A stretch of 64,000 bases of DNA from Ipomoea triloba (Eukaryota; Streptophyta; Magnoliopsida; Solanales; Convolvulaceae), in contig NC_044918.1 of assembly GCF_003576645.1 (NCBI RefSeq), positions 24,103,233 to 24,167,232 of the forward strand, in the 5' to 3' direction. Positions 33,419 through 45,307 of the stretch are shown piece after piece (position 1 is the stretch's first letter; each line of letters begins with the position of its first letter). Made by a program: the position numbers and the translations under genes. Below the pieces are notes generated by a model. That model had not been told where the DNA came from. It searched no databases and worked only from the letters and a program-made list of their open reading frames with translations.

Positions 33419-33862
33419 AAAATTTAAACCCCCCCCCCCCCCCCTTCACAGCTTCACCTAGGGTGTGCAAACGCCTGACACATAATGTGCAACACGCGTG
33501 ATATCTTGTGTGCAAACCACCATGTACTTTTGTAGACAAGCCTTGTCTACTAGTGTGTGCAAACGCTTGATACATAATGTGCAAGTGCATCTACGTATAT
33601 GGTCCTACGTAATGAACATATGTGTAATAGGCGTGATATCTTGTGTGCAAACCACCATGCACTTCCATAGACAAGCATTTTCTACCCAAGGTGTATAAAC
33701 GCCTAACACATAATGTGTATACGCATATGGGGTGTGCGATGAAGATATGTGCAACAAGCGTGATTACTTGCAAACCACCATGCACACATGCTTGGCAGAA
33801 CAATTGTTCGTAACCATAATCCTCATATTCCAAATATACTACTCCTAAAATCATGCAAACAT
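33419..33862. repeat. Roughly 100-170-bp repeats with GTGTGCAAACGCCTGACAC
   Basis: Three diverged copies of a unit containing GTGTGCAAACGC(C/T)TGA, ACATAATGTGCAA, GCGTGATATCTTGTGTGCAA and ACCACCATG start near 33460, 33556 and 33690. They are probably part of a further TGCA-rich element cut by the gap. Confidence 0.6.
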
Positions 33863-33870
33863 CCCACAGA

Positions 33871-34161
33871 CAGGGTCGGATTTTAGGGCGTGCAAGATGT
33901 GCAACAGCACAGGGTCCCAAAATTTTGCGGGCCCCTAATCCAGCCTTAACCCAATAGTTAGTATATGTATTTGTGATTATATTGGCTCAAAATTAAGTGT
34001 TCATGACTAATCTAAATTCTACTACGTATTATTCAAAAAAAAAGTTCTACTCCGTAATATTCATGTGAATCACATTTCTTCAATTCGCAATTTATTTATA
34101 CTTTGATAGGGCCTCACTTATTTACCAGCACAAGGCCACGCAAATCAAAAAATCGGCCCTG
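33871..34161. mobile_element. hAT-type MITE (291 bp)
   Basis: Ends CAGGGTCGGATTTT and AAAAATCGGCCCTG, with imperfect 8-bp flanks CCCACAGA (33863-33870) and CCCACACA (34162-34169). A fragment of the same family sits near 355-443. Confidence 0.75.
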
Positions 34162-34360
34162 CCCACACAGAATAATAATAAAACCAAAGTAAATGCACTC
34201 CAATTTACCAACTCACCCTTACATAAATAAACAAACAAATAAAACACAATAAATCACGACCGTCTTCCCACATCATTAAATCAAAGGCTAAGATGAGTTC
34301 TTACAGACTCATTGGAAAGATGGTTCTCATATGATTATTATCATTCATATATATATCAGT
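34162..34360. other. Short spacer
   Basis: AT-rich; text such as GGTTCTCATATGATT is shared with neighbouring elements. Nothing else is recognised. Confidence 0.4.
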
Positions 34361-35062
34361 GTTGCAAAAATCGCGCCTAGGCGGCGCCCGGCTGCGTCGA
34401 GGAAGGCCGAAATCAGCCTCCTCCGCGGCCGGGCACCTAGGCGGCGCTTAGGCCGCCTAGGCCGGTGGGCTGGTTATTATTATTATTATTATTATTAAAA
34501 ATTATAAATCTGAAACATTTAAACTATTAATGTTATAATGTATTAACTAATACTCTAATAATCTAATAATAAGTAATAACTCAATAAGTAATAATCTAAT
34601 AATAAGTAAACCATGTTGCTGACTCTCTCGCGTCGTACGGGCCGGACTTCGTGATGGGAAGAAAGTGTTCGATGAGTGTCCGGTTGTGAGCGAAGATGCC
34701 TACCTCAATGATCTGGCGAGAGTCACTTGCGTTCGCAGAGTGGTGGAGTTCTCCTAGTTGTTAACTCCCCAGGGGTCTCCCCCTCCCTTACTGATTTAAA
34801 AAAAAATAATAAGTAATAAGTAATAAGTAATAACTTAATAAAATAATAAGTAATAACTAAATTAAACTAATAAGTAATAAATTAATAATTAATAAATAAT
34901 AACTAATAACTTAATAAGTATTAAATATTTAACTATTAAAATGTAAAGACTTACAATATTAAACACTTTATAATTATTAACACTTAAAATTAAAAAAAAA
35001 AAAAAAAAAACCTAGGCGCCGTAGGCGCTAGGCGCCCGCAGGCGCCTAGAGATTTTTGCAAC
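34361..35062. mobile_element. GC-ended MITE (GTTGCAAAAATC / GATTTTTGCAAC) with nested retroposon
   Basis: 12-bp inverted ends followed by highly GC-rich subterminal CGCCTAGGCGGCGC-type palindromes on both sides, in contrast to an AT-rich TAATAAGTAA-repeat centre. It inserted at a TATATATA site. It carries a retroposon at 34610-34804. Confidence 0.75.
34610..34804 (+). mobile_element. Short retroposon with poly-A tail and 12-bp target duplication
   Basis: Perfect direct repeats AATAATAAGTAA at 34598-34609 and 34805-34816 flank 195 bp ending in an A run. The body is GC-rich compared with its host MITE. SINE boxes were not confirmed; it may be a 5'-truncated LINE/SINE tail. Confidence 0.8.
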
Positions 35063-35352
35063 CTATATATATATATATATATATGTTTTACCGTTAAAGA
35101 ATTTAATTATATACCTACATTGGAAGTAAATCCCATTAACATAGATAGGTTGAATTGCTTAGCTCAAAAGCCCCGATTGGTCCACAACGGCGTTAAGTCA
35201 TAGAGATTTTATATTATTCTTAAATGGTCATCACATGCATGTGATTCAATAGTCGAACTACCAGTAAGATCCCAAGTATATTCTAGCTTGCCACTTTAGA
35301 AAATTAGCCGTATGCTGTGTGCGCCACTCACAATTAGGTTGCTCATAATATT

Positions 35353-35402
<50 letters not shown>

Positions 35403-35550
35403 CATAATCAGTTACGAAGCATCCTTAACTTATTATTTTATATTTGGAGGACCTTTACAGTGCAATCATATCCGGTGCAGTGCAATCATGTAGTAAGTCT
35501 GGTGCAATCCTTCAGTAGTTCGCACGTTAAGCTTAGTTTACACCTGATTA

Positions 35551-35620
<70 letters not shown>
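35063..35620. repeat. (TA)n-separated short elements
   Basis: (TA)n tracts at 35064-35084, about 35355-35398 and 35555-35612 bracket two inserts. The second insert (about 35399-35554) has imperfect inverted ends ATCATAATCAG and iterates GTGCAATCATAT-type words. Confidence 0.6.
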
Positions 35621-36230
35621 ATAAGTGGAAAAGTTTACACTTATACCACTAAATTATAAAAATTTTGAGTTTTATTTATAACATTTTTATGCACTTTTAA
35701 TTGCAACAATTTTTATTTTAAAAAATGAAAATATTTTAGTTATATCAACTAAAGTAAAAGATATTGAAAAAACTCTTAATTTAGGCACTATCAGAATTGC
35801 TAAGTGTACTTCATTATATTGGTTTACTTTTTACAATAAAAAACAAAAAAAAAAAAGTATTACTCCATTAAAATCATTTTAAATGTTTAATATCTAACTT
35901 TTATAGTTATTTTATAACTTATTTTTGGTGGATTAACGAAAGTACAAATTCTAATATCATTTTAATTAATAAAACTCAACAATCATACTTATTAATGTGA
36001 TTAAAATATATATAAAATTCCACATTTGGAGTGCCAATAATATAATTAATTCTCACCTAAACACTGCAAATTGGACCGGGAATTGGAGTGTCGGATAGGC
36101 CAATAAATAAATTATTATTGGTGGTCAAAATTGTTATCCTATTCGTCCTATATATAAAAAATTAAAAGGAAAAAGAAAAGAATATATCGCATTATTAATT
36201 GGGACGGCTTAAAGTTAAAAATAAATAAAT
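35621..36230. other. AT-rich spacer
   Basis: No ORF, gene or bounded repeat recognised. Confidence 0.4.
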
Positions 36231-36600
36231 TAAAAATCAGTCAACTCTGTTAGGCCATGGAAAACTTGTTGAGCTAATATTTCTTTAGCTGATGAAGAAG
36301 GCATTCGCCCTTTTGGTGACCAAGTGGTGGCGACAGCAGAGGGACCCGGGAAGGAATCATGGTTGATAGTGGAAAGATTCCTCACTGACAAAGCAATTAA
36401 GTTTGATGCCATGCGTAACGTCATGGCCTGTTTGACATCCTATAATAGGAGTTCAAATTATGGAAATCCATGCCAACTTATTCTTGTTCGAATTTTATGA
36501 TGAAGCTGATGCTCACATTGTTCTTGATGTTGATCCTTGGTCTTTTGAGAATAGTTCCCCTTGTGTTGCGGAGCAAGAAATTGATTTGGAGCAGACAATT
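36231..36600 (+). pseudogene. LINE ORF1-type DUF4283 relic
   Basis: Plus-strand fragments read GKESWLIVERFLTDKAIKFD, MRNVMACL and, after frame changes, EFYDEADAHIVLDVDPWSFE. They match the pattern of the DUF4283 domain found in plant LINE-associated ORFs (W-x-LV-G-RFLT...; F-x-F...VL...PWSF). It has frameshifts and is short; the rest of the LINE is missing. Confidence 0.7.
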
Positions 36601-36619
36601 GACTTAGAAAGGGAAAAAG

Positions 36620-39600
36620 GTGCTTTATTCATTATGTAAGATATGTATTTATACATGAGTGTACATGAGGAGGGAAAATAACAAAAAATAACAGAATGTA
36701 GTTATTTGAGTAGTTAGACTTGCTGCACCCTTGAAAGCCCCACTCAAACAATCCCAGCTTGGAAACATAGTTGTAGAAGGAACTTGGACATTGAGTTTTA
36801 GTAAAAATGCATGCTAATTGATTTGTAGAGGTAACATGTAAGAGTTTAATTGTTCCCTTGTGTAACTTTTCCTTGACTAGGTGGCAATCTATCTCAATGT
36901 GTTTTGTCCTCTCATGGAACACATGATTTTCAGTGATTGCAATTGCAGATTTGCTGTCACAGTAGAACAAAGCTTGTACACTGTGATGCAACCCAAACTC
37001 AGCAAGTAGATAGAGTAGTCATTGTATTTCACAAGTGGTTGCTGCCAATGCTCTGTATTTTGCCTCTGAGGAAGACCTAGACACTATGGTATGCTTCTTT
37101 GATTTCCAAGAGATCAATGCTTGGCCAAGGAAGATGCAGAACCTAGTTACAGACTTTCTGGAGTCTACACAAACACCCCAGTCTAAATCAGAAAACCCTC
37201 TCAACTATAAATTATTAGAGGATGGAAAGAATAACCCTTGTCCTGGAGCATTCTTAATGTACCTAAAGACCCTGTGAGCTGCTTGTAAATGTATGTGTGT
37301 AGGCTTATCCAAGAACTGGGATAATTGTTGTGTAGCAAAGCTTATGTCAGGTCTTGTAATATTTAGATATAAAAGCTTCCCAACATGTTTCTATATTGAG
37401 TGTTGTCATCAAGAAACTCACCCTCATCTTAGCTTAGTTTGTGGGAAGGAACTGTAGGGCTATAAACATGTTTGGAATTTATGAAACCTACTTAATCATC
37501 TAGTAGCTCAAGGGCATATTTTCTTTGGGATACTGCAATCCCTTTCTTTTGTCTAGCCACCTCCAAGCCTAGAAAATATCTCAAAGGCCCCAAATCTTTG
37601 ATATGAAATTGGTCATTAAGCTGAGTTTCGATATGCTGGATTAGATTGAGGTCAGCACTGGCCACTACTATATCATCTACATAAACCAGTAAGGCCACAA
37701 ATGATGAGCCTTCCCCTTTGGTAAATAGTGAATTGTCAAGGATAGATTGCTTAAGCCCCATTCTCTACAAGGCAACACATAGCTTAGTGTTCCATTGTCT
37801 GCTTGCTTGTTTTAAACCATACAAGGATTTTGTTAACCTGCAAACTTGACCAGCTTTCCCCTCTGTATATCTAGGAGGAAGCTCCATGTAGACTTCCTCC
37901 TCTAGATCCCCATGAAGAAAAGCATTGTTCACATCCATTTGGTGAAGGTGCCATCCTTTTGCTGCTGCAACTGCTAACATAGTCCTAATAGTGGTCATCT
38001 TGGCTACTAGGCAAAAAATATCTAGGTAGTTAATGCCAAGGGTTTGTGTGTACCCTTTAGCCACAAGTCTTGCTTTATACCTTTTAATGGTGTCATTGGC
38101 CTTGTACTTAACCTTGTTTACCCACCTACAACCAATGGGTTTCTTGGATGGTGATAGATTTACCAACTCCCAAGTGTTGTTGCTTCTTAAAGCATCAAGT
38201 TCATCTTTCATGACTTTCTTCCAACAATCATGCTTCACTACTTCTTTGTAGTTTTTAGGCTCATTGTGACAGGCAATGTTCATATATAACAAAAGAATGA
38301 AAAGATGGTGAGAGTTTAGTATACTTTATCACCCTAGAGATATCATGAGGTGATGTTCTCACTGTAGAATTGTGGCACATATAATCTTCCTAAGTATGCT
38401 GGAGTGTGTTTTTGTCTGGTGGACCTCCTAATCACAGGTTGTTGAGGCTCTTCAGGTGAGGAGATCCGTGGTTGTTCAGGTGCCTGCTCAATCACCTCAT
38501 TAAGGGTAGGGCTCTGTGGTTGCTCAGGATTGACAGTATGATGCTGCCCTTGCTGATCATCACAAAAACTTGTTGAAATGTCAGTTGGAAAAATAATTTG
38601 GGGAAACTCCCTTTCTGGGCTGCCAGTCTGTTGGAAAGGAAATGTGCCCTCATAAAACACCACATCTCTGGACAGAAACACCACTTTTGAACATAGATCA
38701 TATAGCTTGTAACCTTTAGTGCAATTACTATACTCAAGAAAAATACATTTCTTAGCCCTAGCATCAAATTTTGACTTAGGACCTAGTGTAGTAGCATAGG
38801 CTATACACCCAAATACTCTTAAATGTTGATACTGAGGAACCCTTTTAAGTAGGACTTGATATGGTATTTGTTGATTAATGCCAACAGAGGGTAGCCTGTT
38901 TATGATAAAGGCTACATGTAGAATACGCTCACCCAAAAACTTTCTAGTAGATGTGCTTGAAACTTGAGTGCCCTGGCAATGGATAGAAGGTGGCTATGCT
39001 TTTTTTCAACTCTGTTGTTCTGTTGGGCGGTGTATGTGCATGAGGTCTGATGCAATATCCCTTCCTGATTGAAGAAATCAGACATGGAAAATTCAAGACC
39101 ATTGTCTGATCTTATACTCTTGACATGTACACCAAACCGATTCTCAACCATCTTACAAAACTCCATGACCAGACTTCTCACTTCAGACTTTTTCCTCATT
39201 AGATGCACCCACACTACCCTACTATGATCATCCACTATGGTATGAAAGTAGAGGTGACCATGGATGGTAGCAACCTTATAAGGGCCTCAGATGTCCATGT
39301 GCAACAAGTCAAAGCAAACAGTTGAAACAAAACTATTGGAATGAAAAGGAAGTTTCTTTTGTTTAGCAAAATCACAACAGTCACAAATCAAATTCTTATT
39401 CACTTGAATTGTTGAATCCACTTCATGTAACAATTGAAGTTTAGAATGTGAGGCATGCCGTAATCTAGCATGCCACAAGGTACATTTATTTAATATTGAA
39501 ACAACACTATTTACAGAAGAATTAACAGGAAGAATCAAGTGATATAGAACATTCTAAAGTTCAGCCATTCCAATCATCTTACCGGGGATAACACCCTGTA

Positions 39601-40235
39601 TTATGCACTTATTAGTATGTAATTCCATAGTGCAGTTAGAACTCTTAATGAAGGCACCCACAGATATCAGATTGTATTGAAATCCAGGGACATAAAGAAC
39701 ATTATGCAGGACAAACTCTTTAGATAGATACACAGATCCAATGCAAGTGATGACAACTTCCTGTCCATTAGGTAAGCTAACATGCATGTTATGAACCTTC
39801 TTTTGATCTACCAAAAAACTTATACAACAAGCAATATAATGGGTAGCACCACTGTCTAATATCCATTCATGTTCTTTGTAATCTGCAAGGTTAACTGCAA
39901 GATTTGTACCTTCAGTTTGAGCCCCAAGCATGAGGTTAGCAGATATAGTGTTGGCATGTGCTTTATGGGTTGAATGGTCCAGTGGTGTGCTTAGAAACTT
40001 CTCCCCATAGGCCTTTTGAAACTGAACAAATTCCAGAAACTTCTTGAAGTCATTTTGAGTGAATGAAATGCCTTCATCAGGGCTTGACTGCGAGGCTGAC
40101 AATGGTCCTTGAGTATGATTCACAGAGCCTTGAATTCTTGATTTTGGCTTTCAACCGGGTGGATACCCATGTTTTTTGTAACACTTGTCCTCTGTATGTC
40201 CTGTGAAGCCACAAATATGCATATAGGTCATCCTT
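36620..40235 (-). pseudogene. Ty1/copia retrotransposon polyprotein, broken, no LTRs seen
   Basis: Minus-strand pieces in order: gag zinc knuckle CGFTGHTEDKCYKKHGYPP (about 40155-40215), protease EWILDSGATHYIA (about 39850), gag-pre-integrase WHARLRHAS with CDCCDFAKQKKLPF (39330-39475), integrase core DDHSRVVWVHLM, SIRSDNGLEFS and VEKKHS (38960-39235), copia-type RVFGCIAYATTLGPKSKFD (about 38790), reverse transcriptase [20 protein letters not shown] and LLVYVDDIVVA (37660-37945), and RNase H SRSSSEAKYRALA, YCDSKSAIAI and HERTKHIEIDCHLVKEKL (36850-37090). At least seven frame breaks and stops separate the domains, and the gag N-terminus is missing. No flanking LTR pair was found, so it is an old truncated copy. 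Confidence 0.92.
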
Positions 40236-41356
40236 CCCTTTTAATTAAGCAAGTCATCGTCATCACCACTTAATATTGCAAGTCATCCTCTTTTATATTT
40301 TTAGAGCAAGTCATCCTCATCTTTTGACTTTTTTTTTTTTTACACGGCCATCCTTCTCTCAAGGTTGGCCACGCTATTTTGCTCCAAGAGGTCATCCTCA
40401 TCTCCAAAAATAATTCCTTGCATGAGTTAGCCTCTAAAATCATTTGTGAGAGAACCCATTTATGGTTGACTTCAATTTTGACCTTTAATTGCAACATCCT
40501 CATCTTGAATTAAATTAATTCTTCCAAAGAATTAATTCTTGCAATTCGAACCATGTTGTCATGTTCCAGGATGTCCACGAGACTTGACCAATATTCCAAC
40601 TTCTTCTCAATTTGTAAAGTGGAAGCGAACGACTTACAAGTATAAATTAAAATTTATACTATTGTAAATTCCACTTAATTGACTAGGCTTGTACTCGCGT
40701 AATTCCTATACTAGACTCAAAATAAAATTGGGGGTCTAATATTACATTTTTGGTTCATCAAAACAATTACAATATATTTCTAACAGTTATATATGGTATT
40801 TTATAAAAATTGTTTACAACATTTGTATTACAAAACTTTTAAATTAATGCAATAATACTTATATTTGTCATTAGTAGAATGTTAAAATCATAATAATGAT
40901 ATATTTTACCTTTCATATTTTTAAACTTTGAAAACCAACATCATTTATATATAGTAGTTAAATGAAGTAAACAAATTGACATGCAACAAAATTTTTGTGG
41001 GTGAACTTTTGACATGCAACGAAGATTCCACAAACCTATTTAAACCTATATATAGTAGTAACAATATCGTAGTTATTATTAAAATATTCGCTATTTTATA
41101 TTTTAATATATAAACAAACCTATTTAAATTTAAAACTATTTAAATTGTATGAAGATGTCCTTTTTAGTCTTTTTACATTTATCAGCTTATCAAAAAACTA
41201 ATTTTACCAAACACTTTTAAGCATAACAGCTATCTTAATAGCTTTTCAGATTTCAGCTTCGAGCTTATAGCTTTTCAGTTTTCAACTACTTTTCAGTTTT
41301 CAACTATCTTTTCAGTTAGGTTTGCCAAACATAGCCTATATGTATTATATTTATTA

Positions 41357-41440
<84 letters not shown>

Positions 41441-42310
41441 CAATATAATGATGGAAAATAGAATTACAAATAACAATGAGATTGCATTTGATTTATTTTT
41501 GTTTTATTTTGCACCAAAATTTACTTTTATGCACATGAAAAGTTTGAAAAAGAATTATTTCAATTGTCGTACGTAATTTAACTATAGAATTAAAAAAGAT
41601 ATATAACTAAAACTTGAACCAAATGAAATTATTTTAATTTTATTATTTTTTGAATTGATATTAAAAATAAATAAAAAATTTAAAAATATCTATAATATGA
41701 AAATATTAAATTAAATAAAAGATTTCAATTGTATATAAAAGAATTTAATTTTAATTAATTTAATAGACTTAAAATAATAACATGTTAGTTTCAATTCTAT
41801 ATAAAATATTAAATTAAATAGAAGATTTCAATTCTAATAGAATTTAATTATGTAAGTCCATGTTAGTTTTAATTATATATTGCATTAGTATGGTAAAAAA
41901 ATCAGTCTACAACATTTTGAAAATGACCCAATATTATATTGAAAATGAATATAAATTAGTGATTTAATATAATTATATGTTAATTTGATATATTAAAATA
42001 AAAATATCAATATAGGTGTTATTTAAAAGTTTTTAATTAGAACTTTTTAATGATATATTTTTTATATATTAATTTTATTTGTTTATAAAAAACTAAACTT
42101 AAGTTGAAAAAGAATATACTGACTATTAGTTTAGTGTACTTTAAAAGTAGACCATGATTCATGGTATAATAAATATTTTAGGTAATCATTACTATAAATT
42201 AAATTAATATATATAACATTTTTGTTATTATTTAATTAGGTAAAAAATTATTGTAATTTCACATTTCAAAACAGAAGTATTTTCTTAGTATGGGCAGGAC
42301 TTCTGTTTAT
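40236..42310. other. Gene-free AT-rich region
   Basis: 40240-40520 iterates CAAGTCATCCTCATC-type words. 41360-41440 is a (CT)n(TA)n microsatellite. The remainder is AT-rich with no recognised ORF or bounded element. Confidence 0.5.
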
Positions 42311-42440
42311 ATAAAGTTGGGCTTGATGGATGAACATGCTGCATGTAGCATGTGCTTTTTATAGAGCAATGGGGGGCTATATTTGTCATTGCAAAACAAT
42401 TCTTTGAGTTCTATCTTCTAAAACAGGGCATTATGATATT

Positions 42441-42602
42441 GAAGTTTTGGCGTGTCAAATAAATGGAAGCTCTCAGTTTAGAAACTTGAAAAAACTAGGC
42501 AAATTAAAACCTTGTCATAAGTTCGGACTGATCGAACCAGTCAATATCTTAACGTAACGTGCGAGCCTGAGAGTGTCCATTATTTGACACGCCAAAACCT
42601 TA
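42441..42602. repeat. Small palindromic MITE within the left arm
   Basis: AAGTTTTGGCGTGTCAAATA at the left and TATTTGACACGCCAAAACCT at the right form inverted ends of about 35 bp around a 90-bp centre. The same element is at 62388-62550 in the right arm, so it predates the duplication. Confidence 0.75.
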
Positions 42603-43166
42603 GGGTGTGTTTGGAAAGCAGGAAAATGACTTCTGGAAAATGTTTTTTGGAAAATGGGTCATTTTCCGGAAAATAGTTTGATTTCCAGTGTTTGGTTGCA
42701 TTCTGGAAAACTGTCTTTGAGTGTTTGGTTTATTTTCCGGAAAATGAGTAGAAATGTATATTTATATATTTTTATTATATCATTTAAAATGTAAAAATAT
42801 ATAAACTAATAATATTTATTATAAATAAAAAAAAATTCAAAAAAAAAATAAAATAACACAGCGTTGTCGCTGCTCTGGTTTCCGGCGGGAACCAGAGCAG
42901 ATTTGCTCTAGTTTCCGGCGGAAACCAGTCCGCCGGACTGAGAGATGGACGGCTTAGCCGTCCCTCCCTCAAAAACGCCATTTTCTGCTGGGGCGGAAAA
43001 TGGCTTCCGCCCAAATTTGGCAGAAGTCATTTTCCGCCAAACTATGCTCATTTTCCCCAGTCAACGGAAATTGATTTCCGTTGACTGGGTTTTCCAATGC
43101 ATGCCAAACACCCAAAGCCCGGAAAATGATTTCCGGAAATCATTTTCTGGGCTTCCAAACACACCC
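42603..43166. mobile_element. Tourist-like (PIF/Harbinger) MITE, 564 bp
   Basis: Ends GGGTGTGTTTGGAAAGC and GCTTCCAAACACACCC with TTA target duplications at 42600-42602 and 43167-43169. The right arm of the inverted duplication has the uninterrupted site, so this insertion is later than the duplication. Confidence 0.9.
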
Positions 43167-43577
43167 TTAGTAGAAAATAAATTCTAGGAGAAAAACCGTT
43201 TGGAACACAAGAAAAGAAGAAAATCTGAAAAAAAAAGAAGTGAAGACACAAAAATGTCACTACCTACTACATTCTTATTAGACAAAATTATTCTTACACC
43301 GTTATAGTTATGTTACTATTTAATTCTAACATTTATAACTCTATAATTATTGACTTCAAAAAAAAAAAAAAACTCATATCATTATTGCCATACACGTATA
43401 TCCATCATATCATTTTTCTATTATTTAATTATCATTATTGCCATACACGTATATCCATCATATCTTTTTTCTATTATTTAATTATCATTTTATTAAAATT
43501 ATTATTAATTATTGATTATATTTTAATTAAATTTCTAGGAATGGTAAATCATATGTGTGTGTATATAATACATTTAT

Positions 43578-44341
43578 GGGAAAATGACACTTTTTCCCCT
43601 ATATTATGTGCTTATAGCACTTTTTCCCACCTGTGTTATTAAAGTGGCAGCTTTTCCCCCTGAAATGTTAAATTGACATTGTTACCCTTAAAAATAATTA
43701 TTTCATTTATTTTTCTTCTCCAACAAATTATTACTTATAGGTATGGATGATCACGATTCGGTTCGAACCTAACCAAACACTGTAGCAATCATACCGAAAT
43801 AGTATGGACGGTTCTGGTTACGATTCATAACCGAAACAATAAAATTAAATAATTGTTGAACCGTGAACCGGAACGTAACCACAGTCATATATAGTAAAAA
43901 TGATCAAACACTTATTTTGATAAATCGGTACGTTTCGGTTCCAATTTCGATTTTGAATCGTCAATTAAAAATTATTTATTTATTTATTTATTTTTATAAT
44001 TTTATATCTAACTTAAAAATAGTCTAAATTCAACAATTATTTTATTTTATTTTTTCGGTTCTGAATCGTAATCGTAACCGTCTATACTATTTAAGTTCAA
44101 TTGCTACAGTGTTCGATTAGGTTCGTATCGAACTGTGATCTTCCATACATATTAGTAATAATTGGTTGGAGAATAAAAATAAATGAAATAGTTATTTTTA
44201 GGGCAAAAATGTCAACTTAATATTACAAGGGAGAAAACTACCACTTTTAAAATAACTGAGGGGGAAAAACTGACACTTTAATAACACAGGAGGGAAAAGT
44301 GCTATAAGCACATAACATAGGGGAAAAAATGCCATTTTCTC
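43578..44341. mobile_element. Mutator-type MITE with a nested palindromic element
   Basis: Inverted ends of about 160 bp (GGGAAAATGACACTTTTTCC and its mirror) with a perfect 9-bp duplication TACATTTAT at 43569-43577 and 44342-44350. A second inverted-repeat element (about 43740-44150; ends GTATGGATGATCACGATTCGG and its mirror) sits in the centre. It is absent from the other arm of the inverted duplication. Confidence 0.88.
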
Positions 44342-45071
44342 TACATTTATTATTTGCCTATATATAACTTAGACTATACTTTTAAATTATTTATATTTAT
44401 CAATGCTTTAATATTGGGCATGAATTTTCGATCATCACGCGTACAAAATGCTAGTATGTTAATAAGATGTTAAAGGTTCAAAACAAGTATGAGGCATTTC
44501 TTATTCTTTACTATATTTGTTTTATTAATTTAGTACTTGGTTAATTTATTGTTGGCATATGTTGATTCAATCATTATTAGCTAAAACATTGTATTAGTGT
44601 AAATAAGATGTGGGAGCTACTTTAATAGAGTGTCTAATCATGTTGAATAGGTTCCTGAAATATCTCAACAAAAGTGAGTGGATGATGAGAAAATTTTTCA
44701 TCACATTTCTAGGGAGGTTATATGCGTGTAATGTTGAAGAAATAGGTAGTTAAATTCCCTAATTTTATGGTGTCCAAAACACAATAAATAGGAAGTTATG
44801 TAATGAAGATAACTATATGGGTGTGGCCTGCAGATTAGGAGATGTTCTCAAACTGCGTTATCAAATTCAGTTGTGTACTTATTTTGGTGCCCTAAGAGAT
44901 GAATCGCGTAATGCCATTCGTCTTGAAACGCAATGCCCTGTGCAGAGTACTAGAGAGAGAAGCAGCGAACAATCAGGTGAGCCAAAATTAGGTTTCCAAG
45001 TTGAGGAGCAAACAAACACAACGAAGTGAGAGTAAATATAGAAAAATAACGGTGGTTTTTCAGAAGTTTAC

Positions 45072-45168
45072 CTACAACATGAGCTTATCGTAGATTCCGG
45101 CGATCTTATCGTACGATTTGGACTCCAAGGCGTCGGCGAGAAGAGAGAATTCCAGGGCAGATCACTGC
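45072..45168 (-). pseudogene. Broken first exon of COP9 signalosome subunit 8 (CSN8)
   Basis: Minus-strand frame reads ALEFSLLADALESKSYDKIA then GIYDKLML, matching the N-terminus of plant CSN8/COP9 (pattern ALxSKSYDKIADICDxLMLQ, from memory). CSN8 is a PCI-domain subunit of the complex that removes NEDD8 from cullins. The exon ends exactly at a GT donor (45071-45070), where family members have Gln at the junction; here that codon is TAG. No ATG is in frame upstream (TGA just before ALEF). Downstream exons are absent; the inverted-duplication arm starts within about 260 bp. It is a dead gene fragment retaining its promoter. Confidence 0.6.
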
Positions 45169-45263
45169 TCCTTCAGGCTTCAGCTTCTCTGATTTATCGA
45201 CTCGATCAAATGTTATTGCGTTGCCAGGTTATCTCAGAAGGCGGTCCATAAGTGGAGTCAATT

Positions 45264-45307
45264 TGGGCCTTGAGATTTTTAACGGCCCATATATATACAA
45301 TTGGGCC
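45264..45307 (-). promoter_or_regulatory. Site II (TGGGCC/GGCCCA) cluster upstream of the CSN8 fragment
   Basis: TGGGCC at 45264-45269, GGCCCA at 45284-45289 and TGGGCC at 45302-45307. Such clusters mark housekeeping-gene promoters in plants and support the idea that 45072-45310 is a real gene 5' end. Confidence 0.6.

Larger units (their letters stand above)
42311..44811 (-). repeat. Left arm of a large inverted duplication (orphan expansin promoter copy)
   Basis: Read on the minus strand, this segment matches 61560-62676 along its whole length once two later insertions (42603-43166 and 43578-44341) are removed, leaving about 1.16 kb. Shared landmarks include TTTTGGCGTGTCAAATAA, the TATA text GCTCTATAAAAAGCACATGC, ATGCTGCATGTAGCATGTG and the 44440-44460 Helitron-like terminus. 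No expansin coding sequence follows the TATA side at 42311. The arm ends at 44811, where the two copies diverge. Confidence 0.9.

Noticed and set aside
32316..33590. Long open frames (over 370 codons) across the gap
   Set aside because: They consist mainly of undetermined bases and poly-C; no real protein evidence.
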